In this document: positions 53,272 through 61,529 of the stretch, in pieces
Layout: every line of letters starts with the position of its first letter
How positions within the stretch are numbered: the first letter of the stretch is position 1
From: Caproicibacterium amylolyticum
Lineage (GTDB): Bacteria; Bacillota; Clostridia; Oscillospirales; Acutalibacteraceae
NCBI RefSeq assembly: GCF_014467055.1
Contig: NZ_CP060696.1
Location: 2,542,001 to 2,606,000 of the forward strand
Length of the DNA stretch: 64,000 nt
Reading direction: 5' to 3'
Made by a program: the position numbers and the translations under genes
Notes under the pieces: generated by a model
The model's input: only the letters and a program-made list of their open reading frames with translations
What the model was told of the DNA's origin: nothing
Database searches by the model: none

Positions 53272-54771
53272 ATGAAATTCGGCATTCGTACACCATCACT
53301 GAAACGCTCAATTTCTGCACGCACTACCGGCGCTGCAAAAAGAGCACTTAAGAGAGCAGTCATACCCGGCTATGGCAAAAAAGGCATGGGCTGGCTGCAT
53401 GACCCCAAGAAGGCAGCATACAACGCGGTCTATCACCGCACCACTGTTGGCGTATCTGATTTACTCAAGTCCGGCGGTTCTTCTAGCCATGCGGCACCGA
53501 GTATTTCGTTTTCCGAATCGCTGCAAAACACGCCAAGCATTGACCCAGTTCCGCAAAACACCTCCGACGAACCGCCAACCGGAAATTTGTGGTCTAATCC
53601 TGACCCTGACCGAAAATGGTATGAAAAAACGTGGGCCTGCATTTTACTGCTTGTGCTCTTCTGCCCAATCGGCATATTCCTCATGTACAAATATCACCCC
53701 GATTGGAAAAAGCCGCTGAAAATCACAGCCGATGTTGTATCCGGCCTTTGGTTTCTATTCTGGATGATTGGTATTATCTCTGTGGCATCCACCAAGTATC
53801 CAGCACAACTGCAGCTGACTGGGAATGTGCAAACAATCGATTTGAAAGAAAAGGTAACACTTCAAGTCCAAACCACTCCATCCGATGCTAATACAGGCAC
53901 TGTTCAATTCGTATCGGACAATGCCGCTGTGGCTACATTCAGCCGAAATGACGGAAGCGGAACACTGACCGGAACCGTCACCGGTGTATCTGAAGGTTCC
54001 ACCGAAGTGTATGTTACATACAATGATTCCGTTGTCAGCAACAAGATAAAAGTTACTGTTGAAGATAAAGCCAAAAAGGCCGCACTGCAAAAGCAAGCTG
54101 ATAAAGTTGTTTCACAGATTAATGCATTGGGTACCGTCACGCTGGCAGGTGAAAGCAATGTACAGGCTGCCCGTGAAGGCTATGATCGTCTGCCCGATGA
54201 AGCAAAAATACTGGTTACCAACTATGATGTTTTAACAGCAGCAGAAGCCACGATTGTAAATGAAAAAGCGCAGGAACAGCTGAAAGCAGATGCTGCTGCA
54301 GTACAAAAAACGATTGCTTCTATTGGTACGGTTACATTGGAAAGAGAATCCGCCATTTCAGACGCACGCCAGCAATATGACTCGCTATCTGATGAAGGCA
54401 AAAAGCTCGTTACGAACTATGCGGTTTTAACTGCCGCCGAAACAACATTGCAAGGTCAAAAAGATGCAAAAGCCAAACAGGAGGCGGCCACAAAAGCCGC
54501 CGCAGACAAAGCTGCAGCAGATAAGGCAGCAGCCGAAAAGGCCGCCGCTCAAAAGCAGCAGCAAACAGCTGCAAGTTCCAATGATGCAGGAACCACAGCC
54601 CCCGCCGCGGCGGAAAACGGACAAACCGTATACTGGACTCCCCATGGAAAGAGCTATCACTTTAACCGCAACTGTCCGACATTGTCCCGTTCAAAGACCA
54701 TACTTTCCGGCACACTCGCAGAAGCGAAGGCCGCCGGAAAGACAGATCCTTGCGACAAATGCGCTTATTAA
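53272..54771 (+). CDS. Ig-like/coiled-coil protein with C-terminal metal-binding motif
   Basis: 499 residues. A basic N-terminus (KFGIRTPSLKRSISARTTGA), two TM segments at about residues 122-170, a Big_2-like Ig domain at about 180-265, two related helical repeats (VTLAGESNVQAAREGYDRLP and VTLERESAISDARQQYDSLS), an A/K-rich coil, and a C-terminal CxxC-type motif (YHFNRNCPTLSR, PCDKCAY). Probably membrane-anchored and facing outward. Expressed from the lysogenic side, so possibly a superinfection or conversion protein; not proven. Confidence 0.7.
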   Translation: MKFGIRTPSLKRSISARTTGAAKRALKRAVIPGYGKKGMGWLHDPKKAAYNAVYHRTTVGVSDLLKSGGSSSHAAPSISFSESLQNTPSIDPVPQNTSDEPPTGNLWSNPDPDRKWYEKTWACILLLVLFCPIGIFLMYKYHPDWKKPLKITADVVSGLWFLFWMIGIISVASTKYPAQLQLTGNVQTIDLKEKVTLQVQTTPSDANTGTVQFVSDNAAVATFSRNDGSGTLTGTVTGVSEGSTEVYVTYNDSVVSNKIKVTVEDKAKKAALQKQADKVVSQINALGTVTLAGESNVQAAREGYDRLPDEAKILVTNYDVLTAAEATIVNEKAQEQLKADAAAVQKTIASIGTVTLERESAISDARQQYDSLSDEGKKLVTNYAVLTAAETTLQGQKDAKAKQEAATKAAADKAAADKAAAEKAAAQKQQQTAASSNDAGTTAPAAAENGQTVYWTPHGKSYHFNRNCPTLSRSKTILSGTLAEAKAAGKTDPCDKCAY

Positions 54772-54842
54772 TTAATTGCTATCACTTATCATTCCCGACC
54801 TTAACCGGCCGGGAATTTTTTTGTATTTGTGGTGATAATAGG

Positions 54843-54871
54843 TTGACTTACGGTACACCGTATAGTATAAT
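54843..54871 (+). promoter_or_regulatory. promoter/operator of the toxin-antitoxin operon
   Basis: TTGACT (54843-54848), 17-nt spacer, TATAAT (54866-54871). The spacer holds an ACGGT-AC-ACCGT dyad, a likely autoregulatory operator. Confidence 0.75.
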
Positions 54872-54896
54872 AAATCATGGAAGGGAGATATAAACA

Positions 54897-55127
54897 ATGC
54901 AGATTAAATTCATGAAGCAACCTTTAAAATTCATTAACCGTCAGGATGTACCCACACGAAAACGCTTGGTTGCTGCAATTAATAATCTCCCAAATGGCGA
55001 CATCAAAAAACTGCAAGGCCGTGACGGATACCGGTTAAGAGTCGGCAACTTCCGGGTTATATTTGATTCAAACGGTCAGATAGTGCTCATCATTCGTATA
55101 GACAATCGCGGCCAGATTTATAAGTGA
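54897..55127 (+). CDS. RelE/ParE-type toxin
   Basis: 76 residues. IKKLQGRDGYRLRVGNFRVI and FDSNGQIVLIIRIDNRGQIY match the RelE fold core with conserved basic residues. RelE toxins cleave mRNA at the ribosome, ParE toxins act on gyrase; which applies is not clear. The antitoxin follows. AAGGGAG lies upstream. Confidence 0.85.
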   Translation: MQIKFMKQPLKFINRQDVPTRKRLVAAINNLPNGDIKKLQGRDGYRLRVGNFRVIFDSNGQIVLIIRIDNRGQIYK

Positions 55128-55140
55128 GGAGTTGACTGCT

Positions 55141-55359
55141 ATGAGTAATATTAAAGAACGTCTAATCGGTGCAATCACTGTGATGTCGGAAGAGCAGGCG
55201 CAGGCTCTCTGGAACAAACTCGTGCTTGACTCTGCCCCGGAAACAGAACCGGACGAATTTGATAAGAAAATGCTGGATGCCATTGAACATGACCCCGACT
55301 GTCACGAATTTGCATCCGATGAAGAAGTGGAAAGGATGCTGCGCGAGAATGCTGACTGA
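55141..55359 (+). CDS. antitoxin partner of the RelE-like toxin
   Basis: 72 residues, acidic: KERLIGAITVMSEEQAQALW, DEFDKKMLDAIEHDPDC. It has no recognisable DNA-binding motif except a helical N-terminus. Identified mainly by position after the toxin and its acidic charge. Confidence 0.65.
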   Translation: MSNIKERLIGAITVMSEEQAQALWNKLVLDSAPETEPDEFDKKMLDAIEHDPDCHEFASDEEVERMLRENAD

Positions 55360-55534
55360 GAAGAAGATTCGTCCGCAGGACCGCTGGAACGCGGCACATG
55401 GACTCGTTTCAAAGTCCTATAAACTGCAGCAGGAAATCGTTGATAATTTCGCGGCTGCCTGCAAACAGGCCGGTGTCAGCCAAGCCGGACAGCTCACAAA
55501 AATGATGGAGGACTTTTGCAAGTCTGCCGATTGA
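55349..55534 (+). CDS. small basic protein coupled to the recombinase gene
   Basis: 61 residues from ATG 55349: KIRPQDRWNAAHGLVSKSYK, NFAAACKQAGVSQAGQLTKM. It overlaps the antitoxin end and lies 27 nt before the recombinase. Similar short proteins often precede serine recombinases. By position it could be a directionality factor or part of the antitoxin operon. Confidence 0.65.
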   Translation: MLTEKKIRPQDRWNAAHGLVSKSYKLQQEIVDNFAAACKQAGVSQAGQLTKMMEDFCKSAD

Positions 55535-55560
55535 ATTATCTAAGGGAAGCAGGTGATACC

Positions 55561-56988
55561 ATGCAGACAGCAGCAGCCTACATCCGTGTAAGTACGGATG
55601 ATCAGCTGGAGTACAGTCCGGAAAGCCAGCTGGAATTGATTCAGCAATACGCCAAAGAGCACGATATGATTCTGCCGGCAGAATACATTTTCCGTGAAGC
55701 GGAAGGTATCAGCGGCCGCAAAGCGGAAAAACGTCCGGAATTCCAGCGGATGATTGCCACAGCCCGTTCAGATAAAAGTGACATTAATGTCATTCTGGTC
55801 TGGAAGTTCAGTCGTTTCGCGCGCAATCAGGAGGAAAGCATTGTCTACAAGTCCTTGCTGAAACGCGAAAAAGGTATTTCTGTTGTCAGCATTTCGGAAC
55901 CGATTGCTGACGGCGAATTTGGCAGTCTGATTGAACGCATTATTGAATGGATGGACGGCTATTATTCTGTCCGTCTTGCAGGCGAAGTCAAGCGCGGCAT
56001 GACTAAAGCATTTGAAACCGGCCATCCGGTTTCCATTGCGCCAATCGGCTACCTTATGAAAGAAAGCAAGCTGGTACCTGACCCGGACTCTGCCCCATTG
56101 GTACAGATGATCTTTCATGATTACCTTGACGGACTGGGTGCTAAAAAAATCGCTATGAAAATCAATACAATGGGTATCCGCACCCGGCGCGGGAATCTAT
56201 GGGAAAACCGCACGGTAGACTATATTTTGCGCAACCCGGTGTATCATGGTAAAATTCGCTGGAACCCGGACCATATTACCCGCCGTGATTATGACGACCC
56301 ATCCGTTAGAATCGTTGACGGTCAGCATGAACCAATTATTGACGCAAAGACCTGGGCCGCTGTGCAGGAAAAAATTGCAAAGAACCGGGTGCTGCACAGC
56401 AAGTATATACATCAGATTACGCCAACGCTGCACAGTCCGCTCCAGGGGCTGTGCAAGTGCAGCAACTGCGGCGCCACAATGTCTTTTACCCGCGGTGGCT
56501 TCCAATGCTCTGCTTTTGCTCACGGTCGGTGTACTGTATCGCACTATATTGCACTCGACAAGCTGGAATCACTGGCGTATTATTTCATTGAAAGAGATTT
56601 AACTTCCGGTGATGTTGCGCTTATCCACCGCACCCATCCAGAACAGGAGAAAGGCTCTGTCGCGATTGTGCGGCAGCAGCTTGACCGGGAACGCCAAAAG
56701 CTGTCCCGCGTAAAGGAAGCATATGCTTCGGGTGTAGACACCCTAGAAGAATACCAGCAAAACAAAATGCGAATAAACAAGCAAATTGCCAAGCTGGAAA
56801 GTCAGCTTAAACAATCCACTCCGAAAGTGGATATTAAGGCATACTGCAAAGAGAATCTGGCGAAGCTGGCACGCATTAAGTCCCCGGATGTACCGATGGA
56901 TGAAAAGTCGAAGCTCATGCGCTCGTTTGTTGACCATATTGTTTTTAACCGCAAGACCTGCGGAATTGCGGTGTTTTATTACGCATGA
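55561..56988 (+). CDS. large serine recombinase (element integrase)
   Basis: 475 residues from ATG 55561 with AGGTGA upstream. AAAYIRVSTDDQ holds the catalytic Ser (about residue 11), VLVWKFSRFARNQEES is the second catalytic block, then the Recombinase domain (GLGAKKIAMKINTMGIRTRR), a zinc ribbon (CKCSNCGATMSF ... CSAFAHGRC), and a coiled coil (LDRERQKLSRVKEAYASGVD). It catalyses integration and excision at short cores with the help of a directionality factor. The gene ends 53 nt before the att core at cotJC. Confidence 0.95.
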   Translation: MQTAAAYIRVSTDDQLEYSPESQLELIQQYAKEHDMILPAEYIFREAEGISGRKAEKRPEFQRMIATARSDKSDINVILVWKFSRFARNQEESIVYKSLLKREKGISVVSISEPIADGEFGSLIERIIEWMDGYYSVRLAGEVKRGMTKAFETGHPVSIAPIGYLMKESKLVPDPDSAPLVQMIFHDYLDGLGAKKIAMKINTMGIRTRRGNLWENRTVDYILRNPVYHGKIRWNPDHITRRDYDDPSVRIVDGQHEPIIDAKTWAAVQEKIAKNRVLHSKYIHQITPTLHSPLQGLCKCSNCGATMSFTRGGFQCSAFAHGRCTVSHYIALDKLESLAYYFIERDLTSGDVALIHRTHPEQEKGSVAIVRQQLDRERQKLSRVKEAYASGVDTLEEYQQNKMRINKQIAKLESQLKQSTPKVDIKAYCKENLAKLARIKSPDVPMDEKSKLMRSFVDHIVFNRKTCGIAVFYYA

Positions 56989-57004
56989 CCGCGCGTATAT
57001 TTTT

Positions 57005-57055
57005 TATGTATACTAATTATCACATTTTACAGTATAGTCCGCCGTATTGACTTAA
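57005..57055. other. attR: right junction of the element in cotJC
   Basis: The inner side AATTATCACATTTTACAGTA (57,015-57,034) mirrors the left inner end. The core CCGTA (57,042-57,046) equals that at 12,364. From 57,047 the chromosome side is the cotJC 5' part. Confidence 0.85.
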
Positions 57056-57130
57056 AATAATTTTTGCCATAGCCGGATCTGGATTTTTAATGTTTATTGG
57101 GTACTGCAGTCGCTTCTCGTAGCTCCACAT
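57020..57130 (-). pseudogene. cotJC: cotJC N-terminal part, split by the element
   Basis: Starts at ATG 57130 (GGGAGGAG upstream, TAATG overlap with cotJB): MWSYEKRLQYPINIKNPDPA then MAKIILSQYGG. Only the first 28-31 codons are CotJC; the frame then enters element DNA and stops at TGA after LYCKM. Excision of the element would join it to the 172 codons at 11,850-12,368. Confidence 0.94.
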
Positions 57131-57396
57131 TAGCTTTTCTCCTCCCTTTCTGCCTGTATCTCCCAGGGCCATGGCTCCTGCACCCATGCTACTCTGTTAG
57201 CAGTTGCCTCACTGATATTCAGTGGACCGTAAGTCTCTTCGTACTGGCTAATCAGTTCCTGTGTCTGCTTTTGGTACTCTGCAAGCCGTTTCATGGCCCC
57301 GCAGTCATTGGGATGCGTATCCAAGAAGATTTTCAGTTCCCACATGGCAAACTGGCAGGCACCGATTTTCCGTAAAAGTCTCTGTTGCTCTGTCAC
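57130..57396 (-). CDS. cotJB: spore coat protein CotJB
   Basis: 88 residues: LLRKIGACQFAMWELKIFLD, THPNDCGAMKRLAEYQK, ISQYEETYGPLN and VQEPWPWE are typical of CotJB. The protein belongs to the CotJ complex of the spore coat in Firmicutes. It overlaps cotJA by 4 nt and cotJC by 1 nt, so all three are one operon, interrupted here at its last gene. Confidence 0.92.
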   Translation of the reverse strand: MTEQQRLLRKIGACQFAMWELKIFLDTHPNDCGAMKRLAEYQKQTQELISQYEETYGPLNISEATANRVAWVQEPWPWEIQAEREEKS

Positions 57397-57584
57397 TTTT
57401 TTGCACCTCCCAAAAATGGCTTATCCAATCCACAGAACAGAGTGCCGGCATCAAGTGCCTGCTCCGGTGCATACAAATTTTCAAATTTCTGAAACGGAAC
57501 ATACGCCATTGCCAGAACCGGGTCTTTCGGCAAAGGCGAAAGTGTCTGCGCATTGCAGGCCTGACCGTCTATATATTCCTCCAT
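57393..57584 (-). CDS. cotJA: spore coat-associated protein CotJA
   Basis: 63 residues: LAMAYVPFQKFENLYAPEQA, LDAGTLFCGLDKPFLGGAKK is the CotJA signature. AGGAAAGGAG is upstream. The operon is mother-cell (sigma-E) expressed in Bacillus subtilis; I could not identify a good sigma-E promoter here. Confidence 0.9.
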   Translation of the reverse strand: MEEYIDGQACNAQTLSPLPKDPVLAMAYVPFQKFENLYAPEQALDAGTLFCGLDKPFLGGAKK

Positions 57585-57781
57585 CGAAATAACTCCTTTC
57601 CTGGGGAATTTCCCTCTTTCATCTTATGCATCCAAAAGGATTTTTGCTGTAATTCGCGGGCAAAAGCATAAGAGTCACTCCTGATTTTCACTTGTTGTAC
57701 GAATTTCGTTCATTTTTTCTACAGGTTGGGGATGTATCTTATTATTTACAAAGCAAATTTCTGGATATTTTTTACAATTTG

Positions 57782-57810
57782 TTGTAAACTGTTGGCGTCT
57801 ATGTTAAAAT
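57782..57810 (+). promoter_or_regulatory. promoter of the glycosyltransferase gene
   Basis: TTGTAA (57782-57787), 17-nt spacer, TAAAAT (57805-57810), 55 nt before the ATG. Confidence 0.55.
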
Positions 57811-57864
57811 AGTTTACAGAATTTACCGCAGCCTGCCTGGCTGCTTTGATGAGAGGTAACCAAT

Positions 57865-58806
57865 ATGTCTACTGTTTATTTTGTAATACCATGCTACAAT
57901 GAAGAAGCCGTGCTGCCGGAAACGGTAAAGGAACTGACCGCACAGCTGCAGTCCATGGTGCAGGAGGGACTGGCAGATGAAAAAAGCCGTATGCTCTTTG
58001 TAGATGACGGCAGCAAAGACCGCACTTGGGAACTGATTGAACAATTTCATTCAGAAAACCAATTCGTTAATGGCCTCAAACTGGCACACAACCGCGGTCA
58101 TCAAAATGCCCTGCTGGCGGGGCTGATGACAGCCAAAGAAGAAGCAGACTGCGCCATTAGTCTGGACGCTGATCTGCAGGACGACGTTTCTGTGCTGCCG
58201 CAGTTTGTGCAGAAATTTCAGGATGGCTGCGACGTGGTGTACGGTGTGCGCAACAAGCGTGAAACGGACACCTGGTTCAAACGCACCACGGCGGAGGGGT
58301 TCTACAAAGTCATGGCGAAGCTCGGCGTTGACATTGTCTTCAACCACGCTGATTACCGCCTAATGAGCAAGTGTGCACTGGATGCGCTCTCTGAATATAA
58401 GGAAGTGAATCTATTCCTGCGCGGCATTGTTCCACTCATTGGTTACCGCAGTGATTACGTATACTATGACCGCCACGAGCGTTTTGCCGGTGAAAGCAAA
58501 TATCCACTGAAAAAAATGATTAGTTTTGCCATGGATGGTATCACCTCTTTCAGCGTAAAACCATTAAAAATCATCTCCAACATCGGTATTTTTGTTGCAA
58601 TGATCTCCATCATTGGCCTGCTCTATGCGCTGATCTCCCATTTTTTAGGCAACACGGTTTCCGGATGGACAGCCATCGTCTGCTCCATCTGGCTTTTAGG
58701 CGGCATCCAAATGCTGTGCCTTGGGGTTGTCGGCGAATATATTGGTAAAATCTACAGTGAAGTAAAGGGACGCCCGCGCTTCCGCATTGAAAAGCACTTA
58801 AAGTAA
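57865..58806 (+). CDS. family 2 glycosyltransferase, polyprenyl-phosphate type
   Basis: 313 residues. GT2 core: VYFVIPCYNEEAVLPETVKE, LFVDDGSKDRT (DDGS), AISLDADLQDD (DxD) and VYGVRNKRETD. Two C-terminal TM segments (IFVAMISIIGLLYALISHFL, WTAIVCSIWLLGGIQMLCLG) are typical of DPM1/GtrB-like enzymes that load sugar on undecaprenyl phosphate. GAGAGG upstream. Possible partner: the GT-C-like protein at 8,016. Confidence 0.9.
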   Translation: MSTVYFVIPCYNEEAVLPETVKELTAQLQSMVQEGLADEKSRMLFVDDGSKDRTWELIEQFHSENQFVNGLKLAHNRGHQNALLAGLMTAKEEADCAISLDADLQDDVSVLPQFVQKFQDGCDVVYGVRNKRETDTWFKRTTAEGFYKVMAKLGVDIVFNHADYRLMSKCALDALSEYKEVNLFLRGIVPLIGYRSDYVYYDRHERFAGESKYPLKKMISFAMDGITSFSVKPLKIISNIGIFVAMISIIGLLYALISHFLGNTVSGWTAIVCSIWLLGGIQMLCLGVVGEYIGKIYSEVKGRPRFRIEKHLK

Positions 58807-58815
58807 TGTCTACAC

Positions 58816-58856
58816 AAAAAAGGGCGGGAACCGCGCACGCAGCTCCTGCCCTTTTT
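58816..58856. terminator. terminator between convergent genes
   Basis: AAAAAGGGCGGGA pairs with TCCTGCCCTTTTT, with one G-T pair. Confidence 0.8.
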
Positions 58857-59529
58857 ATTTTGTTGTATAAAACTGCACCGAATTGTTTTTATCGCACATC
58901 CCGAGGAAAACATCTTTTGCAGAGCGGTAACCCTGCGCCTTGAGCTGCTGCTGCAGCCAGCTTTCATCCAGGCCTAAATTGTGAAGCTTCTCCCCCTGTA
59001 TGCGTCCATCCATAATAATCTCTGTAAAAAAGGTTTCCTGCTGCGGTGAAAGGTTTAAATCTGAGGGAGTTGCCGGCCGTTCTGTGGAAACCGGAAGAAT
59101 CGTCAAAGAACCGTTATACTCAAAAACAGCGGTCTGAATTGCTTTTAAATCAAAATATCCGGCCTGCCGGCAAAGCACCAAAAACTCACTTAAATCCAGT
59201 TTGGCCTTTTTCATATTTGCACGGTTCAGCTTGCCGCTGTCCATTACTACCGTCGGCATACCGTTGGTAATGCGGCGGACACGCGGCACTTTGTTTTCCA
59301 GTATACTTAAACATACGGAAACCACACCGTAAATCAGCATGGCAATCAGTGGCTTCCACGGCTTTTCCAGCTCTGTTGCAAGTTCCGCTGCAATGGAACC
59401 AATCGTAATGCCGGTAATGTAGTCAAAAAAGTCCAGCTGCGCTATTTGCTTGTGCCCCATCAGCTTGCCAATCAAGAACAAAGCTATGACCGACAAAAAC
59501 GTAGACAGTATCACTTGTACAATTTCCAT
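58855..59529 (-). CDS. DUF421 (YetF-like) membrane protein
   Basis: 224 residues. Three N-terminal TM segments (VILSTFLSVIALFLIGKLMG, FFDYITGITIGSIAAELATE, PLIAMLIYGVVSVCLSIL) and a cytosolic part with GMPTVVMDSGKLNRANMKK and LDLSEFLVLCRQAGYFDLKA. DUF421 proteins of this type are frequent in spore formers. Function unclear. Confidence 0.9.
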   Translation of the reverse strand: MEIVQVILSTFLSVIALFLIGKLMGHKQIAQLDFFDYITGITIGSIAAELATELEKPWKPLIAMLIYGVVSVCLSILENKVPRVRRITNGMPTVVMDSGKLNRANMKKAKLDLSEFLVLCRQAGYFDLKAIQTAVFEYNGSLTILPVSTERPATPSDLNLSPQQETFFTEIIMDGRIQGEKLHNLGLDESWLQQQLKAQGYRSAKDVFLGMCDKNNSVQFYTTK

Positions 59530-59660
59530 GCCTGTGTTCCTCCCTTTGTATTGCCTTAGTATTTGGCAGCCAGCAGAAAATAAACATGGAAAGCGCTGTG
59601 AATCTTACAAAAAATGCGATACTACAGTTTATAAAATGATTTTTTGAAAGAAGCATAAAA

Positions 59661-60800
59661 ATGAAAAAATGCATTTTCATACCGGATTCTTTTAAGGGTA
59701 CCATGACTTCCGCAGAGATCTGCTCAATCATGGCTCAGGCGGTGCGAACACATGAGCCGCAGGCGGAACTTTGCAGTGTACCAGTAGCGGACGGCGGTGA
59801 AGGCACGGTAGATGCGTTTTTGCAGGCAGCAGGCGGTAAAAAAGTTGTGGCAACCGTTAAAGGACCGCTCTTTGAAGAAGTTCCTGCATTTTACGGCGTT
59901 TTGCCAAACAAAACAGCGGTCATTGAGATGGCGGCGGCGGCCGGACTGCCTCTTGTGGGAAACAAAAAAGATGCAGAACAGACAACCACCTTTGGGGTCG
60001 GGCAGCTGCTGCGGCACGCAATCGAAAGCGGCTGCAAAACCATCATCCTCGGTCTTGGCGGCAGCGCAACCAACGACGGCGGATGCGGCGCGGCGGCAGC
60101 CATGGGTGCAGTTTTCCGCAGAACAGACGGCAGTACCTTTATTCCGGTGGGCGGCACCCTACAGGACATTGCTTCTGTTGACCTTTCTTCACTGCAAAAA
60201 GTTCTATCTGATACAAAGATTCTCACCATGTGTGATATTGAAAATCCACTGTGCGGGCCAACCGGTGCCGCTGCTGTTTTTGCGCCGCAAAAAGGGGCCA
60301 GCCCCGCCGCAGTCAAGCGTCTGGACTGCGGTCTTCTGCACCTTGCGAAAATTCTGCAGCAAGCAACCGGATGTGACATCTCCCAGCTTCCCGGCGCAGG
60401 TGCAGCGGGCGGCATGGGCGGCGGTATGGCTGCTTTCTTTCACAGCCCGCTGCAAAGCGGCATTGAGACCATGCTGGACACGGTTCACTTTGACGAAATG
60501 CTGAAAGATACCGACCTGGTCTTTACCGGTGAAGGCAAATTGGACAGCCAATCCCTCTGCGGCAAGGTGCTTTCCGGCGTTGCCCGCCGCGCAAAAGCCG
60601 CCGGTGTTCCACTGATTGCCGTTGTCGGCGACATTGAAGGCACCGCCGCAGACGCTTATAAAGCCGGGATTTCTGCCGTTTTCAGTATTAACCGTACGGC
60701 AGTGCCATACGCACAGGCAAAGCTGCGCAGCCGCGCCGACCTTTTCCTGACAATGGACAACCTCATGCGCTTCTTAAAACAGTTTGCCCCACAATTCTAA
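59661..60800 (+). CDS. glxK: glycerate kinase
   Basis: 379 residues: FIPDSFKGTMTSAEICSIMA, VADGGEGTVDAFLQAAGG, LGLGGSATNDGGCGAAAAMG, PGAGAAGGMGGGMAAFF and VFTGEGKLDSQS are hallmarks of the GlxK/GarK family, which phosphorylates D-glycerate. The start is ATG 59661 with GAAAG upstream. Confidence 0.93.
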   Translation: MKKCIFIPDSFKGTMTSAEICSIMAQAVRTHEPQAELCSVPVADGGEGTVDAFLQAAGGKKVVATVKGPLFEEVPAFYGVLPNKTAVIEMAAAAGLPLVGNKKDAEQTTTFGVGQLLRHAIESGCKTIILGLGGSATNDGGCGAAAAMGAVFRRTDGSTFIPVGGTLQDIASVDLSSLQKVLSDTKILTMCDIENPLCGPTGAAAVFAPQKGASPAAVKRLDCGLLHLAKILQQATGCDISQLPGAGAAGGMGGGMAAFFHSPLQSGIETMLDTVHFDEMLKDTDLVFTGEGKLDSQSLCGKVLSGVARRAKAAGVPLIAVVGDIEGTAADAYKAGISAVFSINRTAVPYAQAKLRSRADLFLTMDNLMRFLKQFAPQF

Positions 60801-60817
60801 TTTGTTTTCATGAACAC

Positions 60818-60866
60818 AAAAACGCTCCTGCATCTGCGGAATCTGCCGCAGTGCAGGAGCGTTTTT
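60818..60866. terminator. bidirectional terminator
   Basis: AAAAACGCTCCTGCA (60818-60832) pairs perfectly with TGCAGGAGCGTTTTT (60852-60866). Confidence 0.85.
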
Positions 60867-60875
60867 TAAGATAAC

Positions 60876-61529
60876 TTATGCAGTCTGCCGGCAGCGCACT
60901 AGCACACGCTTTTGGCCGGTAAAATTGCACGTAAACAGAGACAAATCCCAATCCCCCGTTTTGAGAGCTTCAAAATCATTGGAAGCAATTTCTGTCACTT
61001 CAGAAACTGTATACTGATACACGGTTCCGTTTAGGTTGGTAAACGTCACACGGCTGCCAACCTGCATACTCTGCAGGGAACCGAAGTGCCTGCGGTAATT
61101 ATGCCCGCAAATGACAAATCGGGAAATTTCACCGTTCTCACCTGTATAACGGCACGGTGCAGTTTTGAGTGCATCCTGTGTATATGCTGCCTGTATGGGA
61201 AGCTTGATACCGAGAGAGGGCAGCTCCAAAATTCCAATACAGCCGTCTTTCTCCGGCAGGGACAATGTTGAAGTGCTACTGCCAGAAGCCGTGGGTTTTG
61301 CATTGCTCTGTCTGCCGGATGCCGCAGAATCAGAGCTGACAGCTGACCCCGCCGAAGCAGTCTGCGAAGCACTGCTGATTTTTGTTTCCACCTGCGCAAG
61401 CAGCTTCGCCGCACTGGTTCCGGCTTCTTCATCTGCGTGGTTATTCACCGCCCAAAATGCCGCTCCCACAAGGACAACTGCAATGCCAATCAGTAAAACA
61501 ACCAGACCATGTTTTTGCTTTTTATTCAT
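60876..61529 (-). CDS. sortase
   Basis: 217 residues from ATG 61529. An N-terminal TM anchor (GLVVLLIGIAVVLVGAAFWA), a serine-rich linker, and a sortase fold with RFVICGHNYRRHFG (His143), LFTCNFTGQKRVLVRC (Cys201, Arg208). The CNF and short length fit a class D or similar sortase. It overlaps the LPXTG gene, so it is probably the dedicated enzyme for it. Confidence 0.88.
   Translation of the reverse strand: MNKKQKHGLVVLLIGIAVVLVGAAFWAVNNHADEEAGTSAAKLLAQVETKISSASQTASAGSAVSSDSAASGRQSNAKPTASGSSTSTLSLPEKDGCIGILELPSLGIKLPIQAAYTQDALKTAPCRYTGENGEISRFVICGHNYRRHFGSLQSMQVGSRVTFTNLNGTVYQYTVSEVTEIASNDFEALKTGDWDLSLFTCNFTGQKRVLVRCRQTA

Larger units (their letters stand above)
12369..57046. mobile_element. 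44.7 kb prophage-like intervening element inserted in cotJC
   Basis: It is bounded by the two halves of cotJC and by CCGTA cores. It carries a large serine recombinase at its right end, P2-type tail genes, lambda-type head genes, lysis genes, a cI-type switch, a HUH replication protein, and AT-rich cargo with a retron-like locus and an IS3-family element. Several tail genes are frameshifted, so it may be unable to form infective particles while remaining able to excise. Confidence 0.92.

Noticed and set aside
57585..57720. Sigma-E promoter for cotJA
   Set aside because: A CATAAGAT-like -10 exists, but no matching -35 at the right spacing, so none is reported.
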